64,000 bases of DNA from Manihot esculenta (GCF_001659605.2 NC_035161.2:1707380-1771379); one strand, 5' to 3'; numbered from the stretch's first letter, positions 37,004-47,745 are shown. Numbers and translations: made by a program. Notes: generated by a model from the letters alone, not told the origin.

Positions 37004-37505
37004 AAATAACTATATGGGTCTCTTTAACCCATTCCACAAGTATTAGAACCAAATAGAGTTTTCATCCTTGAGCTTCTCACCGTCTCGAATATGCATATAC
37101 ACATAGTACCAAAATTAGAGTCTACAGTTTGCTCTCCACTTTGGCGAAGGCTAAACTTCTTTGAGGGTTTGTCAAAGTGTACTAATGTAATGAGGTTTAA
37201 CTTTTGTTAAGTTTTATGACTCCTTGAATACCCGAGTTAGATAAGAATTTTATGAAAATGTCTACCCTTTACCCTATGCAATAAAATGATTTTGAAAACT
37301 TTAATATTTACGGATTCAGATTCAGATTTTCTTAGGTTTCCTACTTACTTACTTTTTGAGAGAAAATCAATCCGTAATTTGATAAAATAACCAAGATACC
37401 TATTATGAACTTTGTTAGAAAACTTAAGATAAAATAAATTGATATTATTTGATATAATTGTGAGCATATGAATTTGAGCAAAATTCAAACTTTATATATA
37501 TATCT

Positions 37506-37981
37506 TGATGATCTGAGATCCAGAAAATAGGGTTTTTACAATGGGCTCTGTAAAACTTAGGAAAAGCTTAAACATAGAGAGGAGCATTTCCCCTTTTATA
37601 TGTTTCCTTTTGTCTGCTAGTGACGTGCCAACAGAACGAGTATCATTAGGCCATCTGTCCCTGCTACGCTGATACGGACGTACGAGGGAATCAAATCTCT
37701 GCCCCATGCGTAACGGCCTCTGATTCTCCCTGTGCGCGTGTAGGCGGGTCTACGAGGCGGGTGGATGGATCCTTCTTCGGGTTTCGGGTTGGGCCGGAGG
37801 ATAGGAACAAGGCTGGGCCCAAACGGGATCAGCTCGAGGTACAGTGAAGACGAGGCCGGCATGGCGGTGAGGCTGAGCGGACTAGACCCAGTTGGCGTGA
37901 GTGGCTTGAGAATCTCTAGGTAATGGCCTAAAGTCATGGGCCTAGCCCTAGACTTGGGTGAGATGAGTCCAGAGGTCATCA
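37506..37981 (-). repeat. LTR of a Tat/Retand element (left border of the cluster)
   Basis: 476 bp, TGATGATCTG...GGTCATCA, followed by the reverse of a polypurine tract (GAAGGTAAAGGGGCAAT on the minus strand). It is the 3' LTR of a minus-strand element. Confidence 0.8.
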
Positions 37982-38039
37982 ATTGCCCCTTTACCTTCTC
38001 GGTAGTTATTGCCCCAACTGTCGAGGGGGTAAACCCCTA

Positions 38040-39010
38040 GAATCATTATGACCGCGTTTGTTTGAATTCAGCTTGCCCTTTCATCTTATTGTCACTTTTA
38101 GCTTTAAATCTTCTCTATCTTTTTTCTATATTTAGCTTTCCTCTACTCTTTGTGCGCACTGTTATCCTCGCTTTCTTACTTTTATCTTCCCGGTGCGTTC
38201 TCTTTCCTTTCTGGTGAATAGCCTTTAAGGATTCTGATGCTACCAGCCTAGAGTATGAAGTCGCCCTGTTTCGCATTAAAAGCTCAGCCTCTGACTATAT
38301 ATTACTAACCTTTCCTTCTTATCCTTGGGATCATTAACGAAACAGCGAGATTTCTCTTTTTGATTTAGAGAAGGGGTATGGTTTGCCCTTACCTCGCTCC
38401 AGCTCGGGCTTCCATGCCGAGCTCTCGAGGTTCCGAATCTTCAAGGCTGTACATCAGTGTCAAGTCAGTCTCAACTGCTCTAATTGTTCGAACTTTTGGG
38501 TCCTTTCGGACTTTGAGATCGATCGAGAACTTCAGGTGAACAGGAACAAAGCCTGCCCCATCTCCTGATGATGCCTTTCCGCATATGTTTCACGATATTG
38601 AAAGTTTAACTTGTTCCATTGCTCTTCAGAATGTTTCGCTGGTTTTTCTGGGTGTGCATGAGTGTATCGTGCATCACATTTGGGTGTAGGCTTGCAACAT
38701 TCACTTGTTCCATTGCTCTTCAGAACGCCTATCTATGACGGAAAAGTGGTGGGTGCTTATGGGGGTCGACCTGTTCAGTTCCCCTATAATAACGAGACAG
38801 AGCTTAGCTGGCCTGCAAAGCTCATCTTCCGAACTATGAGAATTCGTCTGAATCGAAAGCTGGGATAGTGGGATAGGCGATAGTGATGTAAACATAGATG
38901 ATGATGTATCTGGGCATGTAAATCCTTTAAGGATAGCCTTTTATCCCGTAGTGTTGGTATTTGTGACATGCTGTAATGTGTTTTTCTTTTAATGAAATTT
39001 TTGTTTTGCG
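38040..39010 (+). pseudogene. Decayed first copy of the small antisense gene (X)
   Basis: Parallels 42351-43700: 'cattatgaccgcg' at the start, a TATATATTA box near 38300, 'cagttcccctataataacg' near 38779 and the 3' end with 'gtaaatcctttaaggatag' and 'ttttaatgaaat'. The coding part of the other copy (155 residues) is not preserved. Short frames such as 38383-38568 are unrelated. Confidence 0.55.
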
Positions 39011-39159
39011 TTCATACTCGAGCTGTTCTTTCTTTATCATAAATGAAGTACTTAGATTGCTTGCTCCGTAACTTTTCCCGAGGGATCTGCTGTATTGCTT
39101 TCTCCTTCTTGCCCCTTTAATCGTTCAGAACTAGAGTTCATTCAGCCAACTGAGCTTTT

Positions 39160-39555
39160 GACTTACTTTTTCCGAGCTGGACTAGTCGTACTCGTGGGCT
39201 CTGTTTTTAACCTGTGAGCCGAGCTCTTGACCTTCTTAGGTAATGAGCAGGGCTGGTCTTTATCATGCTTCCATCTGCTTGTGTCTTTGAGCTTTTTATT
39301 TATCTTTTTTCGAGCTGGATCAGTCGTAACCCTGAGCTCTGTTTTTAACCTGTGAGCCGAGCTTCTGACCTTCTTAGGTAATGAGCAGGGCTGGTCTTTA
39401 TTATGCTTCCATCTGCTTGTGTCTTTGAGCTTTTTATTTATCTTTTTCCGAGCTGGATCAGTCGTAACCCTGAGCTCTGTTTTTAACCTGTGAGCCGAGC
39501 TTCTGACCTTCTTAGGTAATGAGCAGGGCTGGTCTTTATCATTGGGTGAGAGGTC
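39160..39555. repeat. Tandem repeat, period 138 bp, nearly three copies
   Basis: 'ggtctttat(c/t)atgcttccat' recurs at 39255, 39393 and 39531 (last copy cut short). The unit includes 'cgagctggatcagtcgtaa' and 'aacctgtgagccgagct'. The minus-strand ORF 39163-39558 is this repeat translated, not a gene. Confidence 0.9.
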
Positions 39556-39767
39556 CAAGTGAAGCCCGGTCTTAAGGTTTGAGCGAGTTGGGTTTGTTCT
39601 ATGCAGATGGCATGTGGGCTTTTGGGTGACAGGCTATTGCCATGGGCTTGGCCCTAGACCGGGTGAGGAGAATCCAGCGGCCGTCAATTGCTTTCGGGTG
39701 ATGGGCTATTGCCGTGGGCCCAACCCTTAATAGAGGTGGCGAAATCCAGCGGCCGTCGGTTATTGCC
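39556..39767 (-). repeat. Truncated LTR end, internally duplicated, with polypurine tract
   Basis: Two units of about 75 bp, each 'ggtgatgggctattgcc...' to 'aatccagcggccgtc', match the end of the LTR at 54841-55336. 'attgcccctttaccttctc' then follows, the reverse of the polypurine tract. Confidence 0.7.
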
Positions 39768-40005
39768 CCTTTACCTTCTCGTCAGTTATTGTATAACTGA
39801 TGAGGGAGTAAACTTCGAGAGTAATTAATGACCGCGCCGCTCCAAGACAAAATTGTTCAGAGTGACACTTCGTTTCATTATTGCCTTTCCTTTGGAATTC
39901 TCTTTGTCTCCTGAAGAAACTTGTTCTCGTCTGCTCTCTGTTTTCCTTCGACTTCTTCTGCCTTCTCGACCTTATTGCATTTCAGGTACGCTCTTTTACT
40001 CTTCC

Positions 40006-40669
40006 ATGGAGGATTCTAAACTTTCCGATGTTGCCAATCTCGAGTCGCACATTACTCCTTCTTCCATAACCAAGTATATTTCTCGGAGTTATTTAGATAC
40101 TCCACTTTACCTTATTCGCGCTCCTCTCCGGAATGAAAGGATAGTTCTTCCAAAACCTTCCCCTCCTGGTTTGGTAGATCCCCAGAGGGGTCTTTGCATA
40201 GTCTTCTTTCTTAAACAGAGGGATTTCGGTCTGACCTTCCCTTTTACCCCTTTCTTCATCGAGGTTTTCCGATATTTTGGGATAACCCCCCGGATGTTGT
40301 CCCTGAACTCCATTTTGTTTATGGCTTGTTTTGAATCCATTTGCCTGAGTTGGGGTTTTACACCTACAGCGTGTCTATTTGTCACTTTCTTCCGCCTTGT
40401 TAGGGTGACTCAGAAATTTTACTATTTTTCCCCCCGTGGTGGATTGTCTCTTTTCACGGGCTACAAGGATTCAATAAAGGGATGGGTAGAGAATTTCCTT
40501 GTGGTGGAGCTGAGAAAAGATATCGACGTATCGTGGGGAGTGGGGCTTGACTGGGAGGATGTCCCCCCGGGCATCAACGACCTGCCCCAACTAAGCCTCA
40601 CCGAGCAGGTGGGGTATCTTTGACTGACTTCTGTTGACAAGAAGTATGACGTCGAGAGATGTATGTTCG
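40006..40669 (+). pseudogene. First copy of the antisense Transposase_28-like gene (Y), truncated
   Basis: Starts MEDSKLSDVANLESHI and runs through FFIEVFRYFGITPRMLSLN, ACFESICLSWGF and LFTGYKDSIKGW, closely matching exon 1 of the copy at 44642. Reading stops at TGA (40621-40623), where the other copy has CGA (arginine), a C-to-T change. The rest of exon 1 continues to the insertion at 40670 and everything after is gone. The upstream frame to 39853 is probably untranslated leader. Confidence 0.8.
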
Positions 40670-41131
40670 TGTAATACCCGGCTAGACTCCGGTATCGGAA
40701 TTCCTACCGTCCGGTGGAATCTCGGATGTCGGAGATCTCTAGAAGGGTAGAATCATGTTTTTATGAAATGTTTTCATGTTTTAATGGTTTGAGTAAGAAA
40801 TTGAATGAGTTTTGCATGAAAATAGCATTGGAGGAAAACCCAGGTTCGGCCGCCGAAAGTCAAGTTCGGCCGCCGAACGTGCATGCGTTTTGGAGGCACG
40901 TTAGGCCCCCGAAAGCATGAGTGAGGGCAGTCAAGGTTCGGCCGCCGAAAGTCAAGTTCGGCCGCCGAACATTTGCATGGATGCGGAGGCACATTCGGCC
41001 CCCGAACGTGGTCTGGCCAGCCACTATAAAAGGGTCCCTTAGCCGAAAACGGGCGAGCTTTTTCCCCTATTTTCGGCCAAGGTGAGCTTTCCGCCGTCCC
41101 TCACCCATTTTCAATGTTCTTCCTCTAAATC
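40670..41131 (+). mobile_element. 5' part of a Tekay-type LTR
   Basis: Starts TGTAATACCCGGCTAG and has the same order of elements as the complete LTRs: four TTCGGCCGCCGAA-type motifs, the TATA box, then 'agccgaaaacgggcgagc' and 'ggccaaggtgagct'. It breaks off at 41131, where the first palindrome starts. No LTR end or target duplication is found. Confidence 0.82.
41025..41031 (+). promoter_or_regulatory. TATA box of the LTR fragment
   Basis: TATAAAA in 'ccagccactataaaagggtccc', at the position seen in the other Tekay-type LTRs. Confidence 0.65.
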
Positions 41132-41732
41132 TGTAACAGCCCGGCCCGTACGCACGGCACTGTTACCGCTCACGGCCCAGGGCTATCCCTCGCCTGGCCT
41201 CTTGCCACCTCGGGCTTTCCACTGGCGTCGTGAGCAGCTCTTAACATCCCTTCACCCTCACGGGTTCCAGGCAGGATTTGTCCCTCGGGGGAGCCATTAC
41301 GGCCCGCCCTAGCCCGAGTGGATTTGGCCCAATTCCTTCCTCTGGGAATTAGGTCGCCTCCCCCACTGCTCGAACCCTTGACCTCCCACTTTAAGGGAAT
41401 AGTCTGGTGAGAGTGAGTACCAATTGTTCCATTGGAACAATTGGTACTCACTCTCACCAGACTATTCCCTTAAAGTGGGAGGTCAAGGGTTCGAGCAGTG
41501 GGGGAGGCGACCTAATTCCCAGAGGAAGGAATTGGGCCAAATCCACTCGGGCTAGGGCGGGCCGTAATGGCTCCCCCGAGGGACAAATCCTGCCTGGAAC
41601 CCGTGAGGGTGAAGGGATGTTAAGAGCTGCTCACGACGCCAGTGGAAAGCCCGAGGTGGCAAGAGGCCAGGCGAGGGATAGCCCTGGGCCGTGAGCGGTA
41701 ACAGTGCCGTGCGTACGGGCCGGGCTGTTACA
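41132..41732. repeat. Near-perfect 601-bp palindrome (arms 300 bp, centre 41432)
   Basis: The left arm from TGTAACAGCCCGG is mirrored by the right arm ending in CCGGGCTGTTACA, with a single unpaired base at the centre (ttgttcca-t-tggaacaa). Because of the symmetry, the same 95-residue frame is open on both strands (41170-41457 minus, 41407-41694 plus) with one residue difference; this is not evidence for a gene. Termini like LTR ends (TGTAACA...TGTTACA) suggest a foldback-type element or two LTR-derived arms joined head to head. Confidence 0.93.
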
Positions 41733-41752
41733 TAAAAAAAGGCGCCTTTTTA

Positions 41753-42350
41753 TGTAACAGCCCGGCCCCTTTCGACCGGCCCTGTTACCGCTCACGGCCC
41801 AGGGCTATCCCTCGCCTGGCCTCTTGCCACCTCGGGCTTTCCACTGGCGTCGTGAGCAGCTCTTAACATCCCTTCACCCTCACGGGTTCCGGGCAGGATT
41901 TGTCCCCTTGGGTTCTCGTCAAACGCATCCTTCCCCAAGTGGATTTGGCCCAAATTTCCCTTGGGAAATTAGGTCGCCTCCCCCACTGCTCGAACCCTTG
42001 ACCTCCCACTTTAAGGGAATAGTCTGGTGAGAGTGAGTACCAATTGTGCCATTGGAACAATTGGTACTCACTCTCACCAGACTATTCCCTTAAAGTGGGA
42101 GGTCAAGGGTTCGAGCAGTGGGGGAGGCGACCTAATTTCCTAAGGGAAATTTGGGCCAAATCCACTTGGGGAAGGATGCGTTTGACGAGAACCCAAGGGG
42201 ACAAATCCTGCCTGGAACCCGTGAGGGTGAAGGGATGTTAAGAGCTGCTCACGACGCCAGTGGAAAGCCCGAGGTGGCAAGAGGCCAGGCGAGGGATAGC
42301 CCTGGGCTGTGAGCGGTAACAGTGCCGGGGATCACGTCCGGGCTGTTACA
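41753..42350. repeat. Second 598-bp palindrome (centre near 42052)
   Basis: Same TGTAACAGCCCGG ends, same overall sequence as the first palindrome, but with its own outer 30 bp and its own block near 41920-41970 and its mirror near 42140-42190. The arms match each other better than they match the first palindrome. A 20-bp A/T-rich spacer centred on GGCGCC separates the two palindromes (41733-41752) and is itself symmetric. Confidence 0.92.
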
Positions 42351-42630
42351 GGGTGAATATCAAGAACCATTATGACCGCGCCTGTTCGTGTTCAGGTGCC
42401 TTAATAACATCCTTTCATCTTTCTGTCGTTGTGCAGTTTCCGAATTCTATCTGCTCTTTCCCCTTTCTGGCTTTTCTCCATTCTTCGTGTTCTTTGCTGT
42501 CTTTGCTTTCCTGTCATCATTATCTAGACATGTCCTTTCTTTCCTTTTCCATGAATATCTTTAAAATTCTGACACCGTTAGCTTAGAGTCTAGCATAGCT
42601 CTGCCCCGTGCTAAGGCCTCAGGCTCCGGG

Positions 42631-42638
42631 TATATATC
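42631..42638 (+). promoter_or_regulatory. TATA box of antisense gene X
   Basis: TATATATC, about 30 bp upstream of a pyrimidine-rich leader. The other copy has a similar TATATATT near 38300. Confidence 0.5.
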
Positions 42639-42909
42639 AACGCTAACTTTTCTTCATTCTCAAATCCTCTGCTGGAACAAGAGGTTCTTCCTTTCCGTTT
42701 CTCTGTCTGCTTCTTTCCTCCAGCGAGATTGTTCTGTTTTATCTGCAAAGGATCCATTTGACGCCTTCTTTAAACGGAATGAGGTGAGCTTGAGTTTGTA
42801 TTGCTTTGTTGCCCCAGAGGTTTGTTTTAATCTTGCTTTTATCATCTTGATGGAGAATTGTTTCTGACTTGTCTCTGTTTTGAAACTTTTTGCAGTACCT
42901 GAGATAAGA

Positions 42910-43377
42910 ATGGGTCAGTTCAAAATTCTTGAAAATTTGATGTTACCTCTAAGGAGTCTGGACGGTGCTTTGGAGATCCTTCTGGTAGGGCGGCCGATGG
43001 GTGGGACTATTCGGCAAGCTGCTGAGACTGCTTTACCCAGGTCGTCTGGCCGGCCTCCTCCTCTGCTTGTTGTCCGGGCTCGAAAGAGGTTCTGGGCTGT
43101 TGGGGAGTTTGCTCTAACTTTGCCTTCCCTCAAGAGGGAAAAAGAAATTTCTCCGATGCCCCTGTTATCTTCCTTTGATATAAATGGAAGTGGCGAGAAA
43201 GATCAGCTTATTGTTTCCTTCAGTGTGGGGTGCTTACGTTATGAGGGACTGAGATCAGCTGCACTCAGTCAAGTCTCCAGCAATTTCTTCGAATGTATGC
43301 TTTGTGATCTCTTCGGTGCCGTAACTCGAAGACTTATGTTTTTCATGTGTGGTGCACGGCCGGCATATAATATCTGA
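42910..43377 (+). CDS. Antisense gene X of the Tat/Retand cluster, unknown function
   Basis: 155 residues from MGQFKILENLMLPLRSL to GARPAYNI. I recognise no family. The start is chosen as the first ATG after a likely intron in the leader: GT at 42784 and AG at 42895 border a 112-bp T-rich intron. The product has a basic Pro/Gly/Arg part (about 35-60) and a Cys-containing hydrophobic C-terminal third, and no signal peptide. It lies on the strand opposite to gag-pol, between the 3' LTR side and antisense gene Y, with its own TATA box and a 3' end (43600-43690: cctttaagga, ttttaatgaaat) like that of gene Y. It may be part of an originally longer protein. Coding status rests only on the open frame and these signals. 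Confidence 0.5.
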   Translation: MGQFKILENLMLPLRSLDGALEILLVGRPMGGTIRQAAETALPRSSGRPPPLLVVRARKRFWAVGEFALTLPSLKREKEISPMPLLSSFDINGSGEKDQLIVSFSVGCLRYEGLRSAALSQVSSNFFECMLCDLFGAVTRRLMFFMCGARPAYNI

Positions 43378-43599
43378 GCTTGTCCGAATGTACCGTGCAT
43401 CACACTTGGGTAACCGAACGTTTGCCTAGGGGAACAGTGAGAAATGCTTATGGGAATCAACTTGTTCAGTTCCCCTATAATAACGAGACAGAGCTCAGCC
43501 GACCTGTAGAGCTCGCTTTCCGTACTAGGATAGTCCCCGGAATTAAGACTAAGATAGTAGAGCAGATGTCAGTGATGTAAACGTAGATGATGATGTATG

Positions 43600-43695
43600 T
43601 GGTTATGTAAATCCTTTAAGGATAGTCTTTCATCCCGTAGTGTAGGCCTTTGTAACGTGCTGTAATGTACTTTTCTTTTAATGAAATTCTTGTTT
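43600..43695 (+). terminator. Conserved 3' end of antisense unit X
   Basis: 'gtaaatcctttaaggatagtc' followed by 'ctgtaatgta' and 'ttttaatgaaatt', shared with 38920-39000 and, in part, 47660-47740. Placed as expected for a polyadenylation region. Confidence 0.45.
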
Positions 43696-44239
43696 TTTAC
43701 TCATACTTGTTCTTTCTCTGTCATGGATGAAGTACTGATACTGCTTTTCTTCGTAGCTTTAGCCAACTAAATTTTATTTCGTTTTTTCCGAGCTGAACTG
43801 ACCATATTTCGTGAACTCTTGCTTTTAGTCGATGAGCCGAGCTCCGGGCCTACTTAACCAACCGGACGGTCGGTTTACTTTTCCGAGCTTGATTAACCGA
43901 CCTGTGAGCTCGGTCTTTACTTGATGGATTGAGCTTTGAGCCTCCTTTAGCCGACCGAGCTCTCAAGTTATGTTTTCCGAGCTGGACTAATCCGACCTGT
44001 GAGCTCGGTCTTTAATCCTTGAGTTGATTTCTGAGCTCTCAGCTCTGTATGATTCCGAGGTGCCCTTATCGCCTCTTTCCGATCTTGCAGCCTTTGTTCA
44101 ATAACGATAAGTCAAATCCTATAACTTTTTAAGCGATGAGCAAGTCTGACCTTTATCATGCTCCCATTTGCTTGTACTTTTGAGTCTTTTCATGACTTGC
44201 CCCTATGTTTCCTTGGTATTTACCATGGAGGTGGTGAAG

Positions 44240-44396
44240 TGATGAATTTTGCAGGTTGAGTTGTTCTTGCGGGCTAAGTTGCTCTGACTGGCGAGTTGGG
44301 CTTGTATTATGTAGGTGGCGAATGGGCTTTTGATTGATGGGCTGTAATCACGGATCTGGCCCTTGACGGATGTGGAGAGGCCCAGCGATCATCTTT
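44240..44396 (-). repeat. Truncated LTR end with polypurine tract
   Basis: 'gaatgggcttttgattgatgg' to 'gcccagcgatcatc' resembles the end of the LTR at 54841-55336 and is followed by the reverse polypurine tract 'tgcccctttaccttctc'. It is probably what remains of the 3' LTR of the element whose gag-pol lies at 49166-54762. Confidence 0.6.
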
Positions 44397-44641
44397 TTGC
44401 CCCTTTACCTTCTCACCGGTTATTTATCTAACCGTTGAGAGGGTAAACTTCGAGAGTAATTAATGATCGCGCCGCTCCAAGACAAAACTGTTCAGATCAA
44501 CGTTCCGTCTCATTATTGCCTTTCATCTCGAATTCCTTCTATCTTCTGAAGAAACTAGCTCTTTTCTGCTCCCTGTCTTCCTACAACTCCTTCTGCGTTT
44601 TTCACCCCATTGTGTTCTCAGGTACGCTTCCTTGTTCTTCC

Positions 44642-47600
44642 ATGGCAAGTTCAAAGCTTCCTGATGTTGTTAACCTTGAGTCGCATATTACACCCTCCAA
44701 CATAACTAAGTATATTTCCCAGAGATTTTTAGATGCTCCGTTGTATCTCATTCGAGCACCTCTTTCAAATGAAAGGATAGTCCTTCCTTACCCTCCCCCT
44801 CCGGGTTTGGTGGATCCCCAAGAGGATCGTCGTATAGTGTTTTTCTTGAAGCAGAGATAATTCGGTCTACCGTTTCCTTTTACCCCTTTCTTTATTGAGG
44901 TCTTTGAATACTTCGGGGTAACTCCTCGGATGTTATCCCCAAACTCCATTTTGTTCATGTCCTGTTTTGAGTCTATCTGCCTGAGTTGGGGTTTTACACC
45001 CACGGCCTGTCTGTTTGTCACTTTTTTCCGTCTGGTTAGGGCGGTTCAAAATTTCTATTATTTTTCCCCCCGTAGTGGGTTATCTCTTTTCACGGGGTAC
45101 AAGGACTCCATAAAGGGATGGGTGGAGAACTTCCTTGTGGCGGAGTTAAAATTAGGGTTCGCCCGAACGTGGGAGGTGGATCTAAGTTGGGGGGAGATCT
45201 TTCCGGGTTGCAACGAGTTGCCCCAATTGAGTCTTATTGAGCAGGTCGGGCTGCTTCGACTGACTTCCGTTGAGAGGAAGTATGACGTCGAGAAGTGTAT
45301 GTTCGCGTCCAATCTTAGGGATATCCGGGACACGGGTATAATGCCTTGTTTGACTATTCTGTTTCTTCTTTGCTCATAATATCAGAAAGTATGCTGATTC
45401 TTTATAATTTCGTTTCATTTGCAGCTTCTGAGGTAAAAATGGATGACATCAAGTTCCCCAAGAACTTTGTCCTGTCTCGGGATAATATGCATGCCATTTT
45501 CGACGCCTTTGGGGATGGGCGTTCAGTGACTGAGATTCCTGCGGAGATGGTTCAAGCTGCTTCCTACAAGAAGGTTAGCCGACCTCCCGCCAAAGCTTCT
45601 TCTAGAGCTTCGAAGCCGAGCTCTCGCAGCACCAAGTCATCTCGGCTGTCTAGCCGGGGTGGATCGAGCTCAACTTCGAAGCCTGCTGAAGGGTCTAGAT
45701 CTGCTCCAGCCTCCTCAGAGGTCGTGAGGGAAGCCTCCCTAGCTATTGTGGAGCAGACCCAAGGTGCTGAACAAGTGGAGCAGGGTATTGCCCATTCTCC
45801 TGGAGGGGTGTCAGGGGGAAAATCTAAGTCCCCTGCTACTGAAGACAAGGAGGCCTCTGGGACAGGGATGGAGATCGTCCTCCTAGATGACCAAATCTCA
45901 GAGGTTTCTGCTCAAGATGCCCCTGCCCCTGTGAGGACTGGGCCTGAGGGATCTGAGGGCGTTCCACCAAAGACCGGGGATAAGCGCCCAGCCCCATCCG
46001 GAACATCTGCCCCATCTCCTGCTCGGAAAAAATCCAGGGCTGCCACAGGACCTTCTCCAGCTCTTCCTCCCATTGGGAAGGAGAAAGGTGTTCCTGCTGT
46101 GCCTTCGTTGTCTCCTTCTGGCAACGTTCTGAACACATCAGACATTACCTCCGAGTCTCCGGCCAGTGCTGTCGCCGAACTTCTCAGAGAGCGAATGTTC
46201 GACGGAATTACAGAGGCTTCGGATCCTCGTCTTCTTGCCCTGACTGGTCTTTTAGCCAGTTCTACCAAGGAGCAAGCATCCTTCCGATCTCGCTCTCGTG
46301 AGGAGCTCGGGTCCACGATCAGGGAAATGCTTCTGATGGTAAATTATTTTTCCATTTCTTTTCAGTTTGCTTTGTTTCTTTTTCTTGACAGTTGTTCTTC
46401 CGTACTAGGTGACAGGCCTCTTTATGGAGGTGGATGTCCGTGATCGCTCCCTCCAGGAGTCTGTAAACCGCCGGATTGAAGAGGCACGTTTGGAGGAGAA
46501 CTTATCTGCAACCAATGACGCGAGGGGTAATCTGGTAGCCGCTCAGGAGCAGATCCAGTCCCTCCAGGTGGAGTTGCATTCTGCGCTGGAGGCCCTTAGA
46601 AAGGCTGATGAGAAGGCGGCTGAGTCAGCAGAGCATACCAAGTCTTTAGAAGCAGAGCTGTCTCAGGCTCGCAGGGTTCTCAAAGCGTCTGATGAGAGGG
46701 CAGCTGCAGTGGAGGTTCGTTGTAAAGAAGTTTTGAAGCAGCTGTCTTCTATGACGGAGGCCCTTAGCAAAAGGGATGAGGCCGTGAAGCAAAAAGCTGA
46801 GGTCCAGCGTCATTATGAGGCCTTAAAGGCTGATTTTGAAGAGCTTCAAGTTCATCTGAGGGAGGTGAAAGCTCAGAAGGAAGGGGCCCTAGCTCGGGTG
46901 GAGGTCCTTGAGCAGGAATTGAGTACAAGCTCTGATCGTATCAGAGACCTGGCTTCATCGGCTGAAGAGTTCAACCTTCGCCACCAACAACTCAACCATG
47001 AAGTCAGGACCCTGGAACGTAAGTGTTTAGCCCTACTCAAGGTAGTAAAACATGTTGAGGATAAGGCTCAGCTAAAGCGTGAGCAATGTATAGCGGAGTA
47101 TCAGAAGTCTGACGAGCTGAAGAGGAAAATTGAGCAGGCCTGTGAGGCTCATCTTCAGGACTACAAAGACTCTTCTGAGTTTAAGGAATTTGTAGCTGAG
47201 GCCTGTGAGGAACATCTCAATGAATATAAAGCTTCTGGTGAAATGAAATTGGCTATTCTTGAGAAAGCCTTCCGTATGTATGTAATCGGCTTCAATCGCG
47301 GTTTAAGAGAAGCTAGACACGCTCCTGATACTCCTTTGGCCGAGCTTCGCAAGCACGAAGTGGACTCAGATGGCGAGCCAGTGCTATATGGGGAGGATGA
47401 TTTCCCTATGCCCGGAGGAGATTGTCGGAGGGGCAGAGGCCGGCTAGCTGGGTCTTCCTCAGAGGGATCCGAGCTAGAGGGGGAGGACGTGGAAGTTCTT
47501 GGGTCAAAGGAAGATGACCTTGATTCTGAGGAGGAGGACCTCCACCTTGGGTCAGAGGTTGCCCCTGTTGTTAATGTTGAGAGCTCTGATCCAAAGGATA

Positions 47601-47710
47601 CCGAGCTTTCTTCAGATGTGGCTGTAAATAGAAATAATGTAGGCGAGGATGTTCCTACTAATGTAAGTCCTTTAAGGACTATTTATCCTCCCACCTCGCC
47701 AGAGAGATAA
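44642..47710 (+). pseudogene. Antisense gene Y: Transposase_28-like N-terminus with coiled-coil C-terminus, one stop codon
   Basis: Three exons fit: 44642-45335, 45425-46338 and 46409-47710, with GT-AG borders and matching phases, for 969 codons. Exon 1 (MASSKLPDVVNLESHI...TPFFIEVFEYFGVTP...NSILFMSCFESICLSWGF...LFTGYKDSIKGW) resembles the 'putative gypsy type transposon' domain (Transposase_28). Exon 2 is Ser/Pro-rich with a basic ARKKSR motif, a possible nuclear signal. Exon 3 has about 250 residues of heptad-like Glu/Lys/Ala/Leu coiled coil and an acidic tail. TAA at 44858-44860 (codon 73) interrupts exon 1 where the other copy has a sense codon. Such antisense ORFs are known in Tat elements, but their role is unknown. 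Minus-strand ORFs here (45564-46316) are shadows. Confidence 0.8.
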
Positions 47711-47745
47711 ATTGTAACACCTATTTTAATGAAATATCAGTTTTC
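47655..47745 (+). terminator. 3' end of antisense gene Y
   Basis: 'taagtcctttaaggacta' overlaps the end of the reading frame and 'attttaatgaaatatc' follows the stop codon. Both resemble the sequence at the 3' ends of the two X units. Confidence 0.45.

Noticed and set aside
39163..39558. 131-residue minus ORF with a repeated 46-residue unit
   Set aside because: It is the translation of the 138-bp tandem repeat, whose period happens to be divisible by three.
41170..41694. Identical 95-residue ORFs on opposite strands
   Set aside because: They follow from the palindrome: each arm is the reverse complement of the other. No sign of a protein family.
45564..46316. Minus-strand ORFs of 94-134 residues
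   Set aside because: Shadows of the exon 2 coding region of antisense gene Y; composition follows the plus frame.
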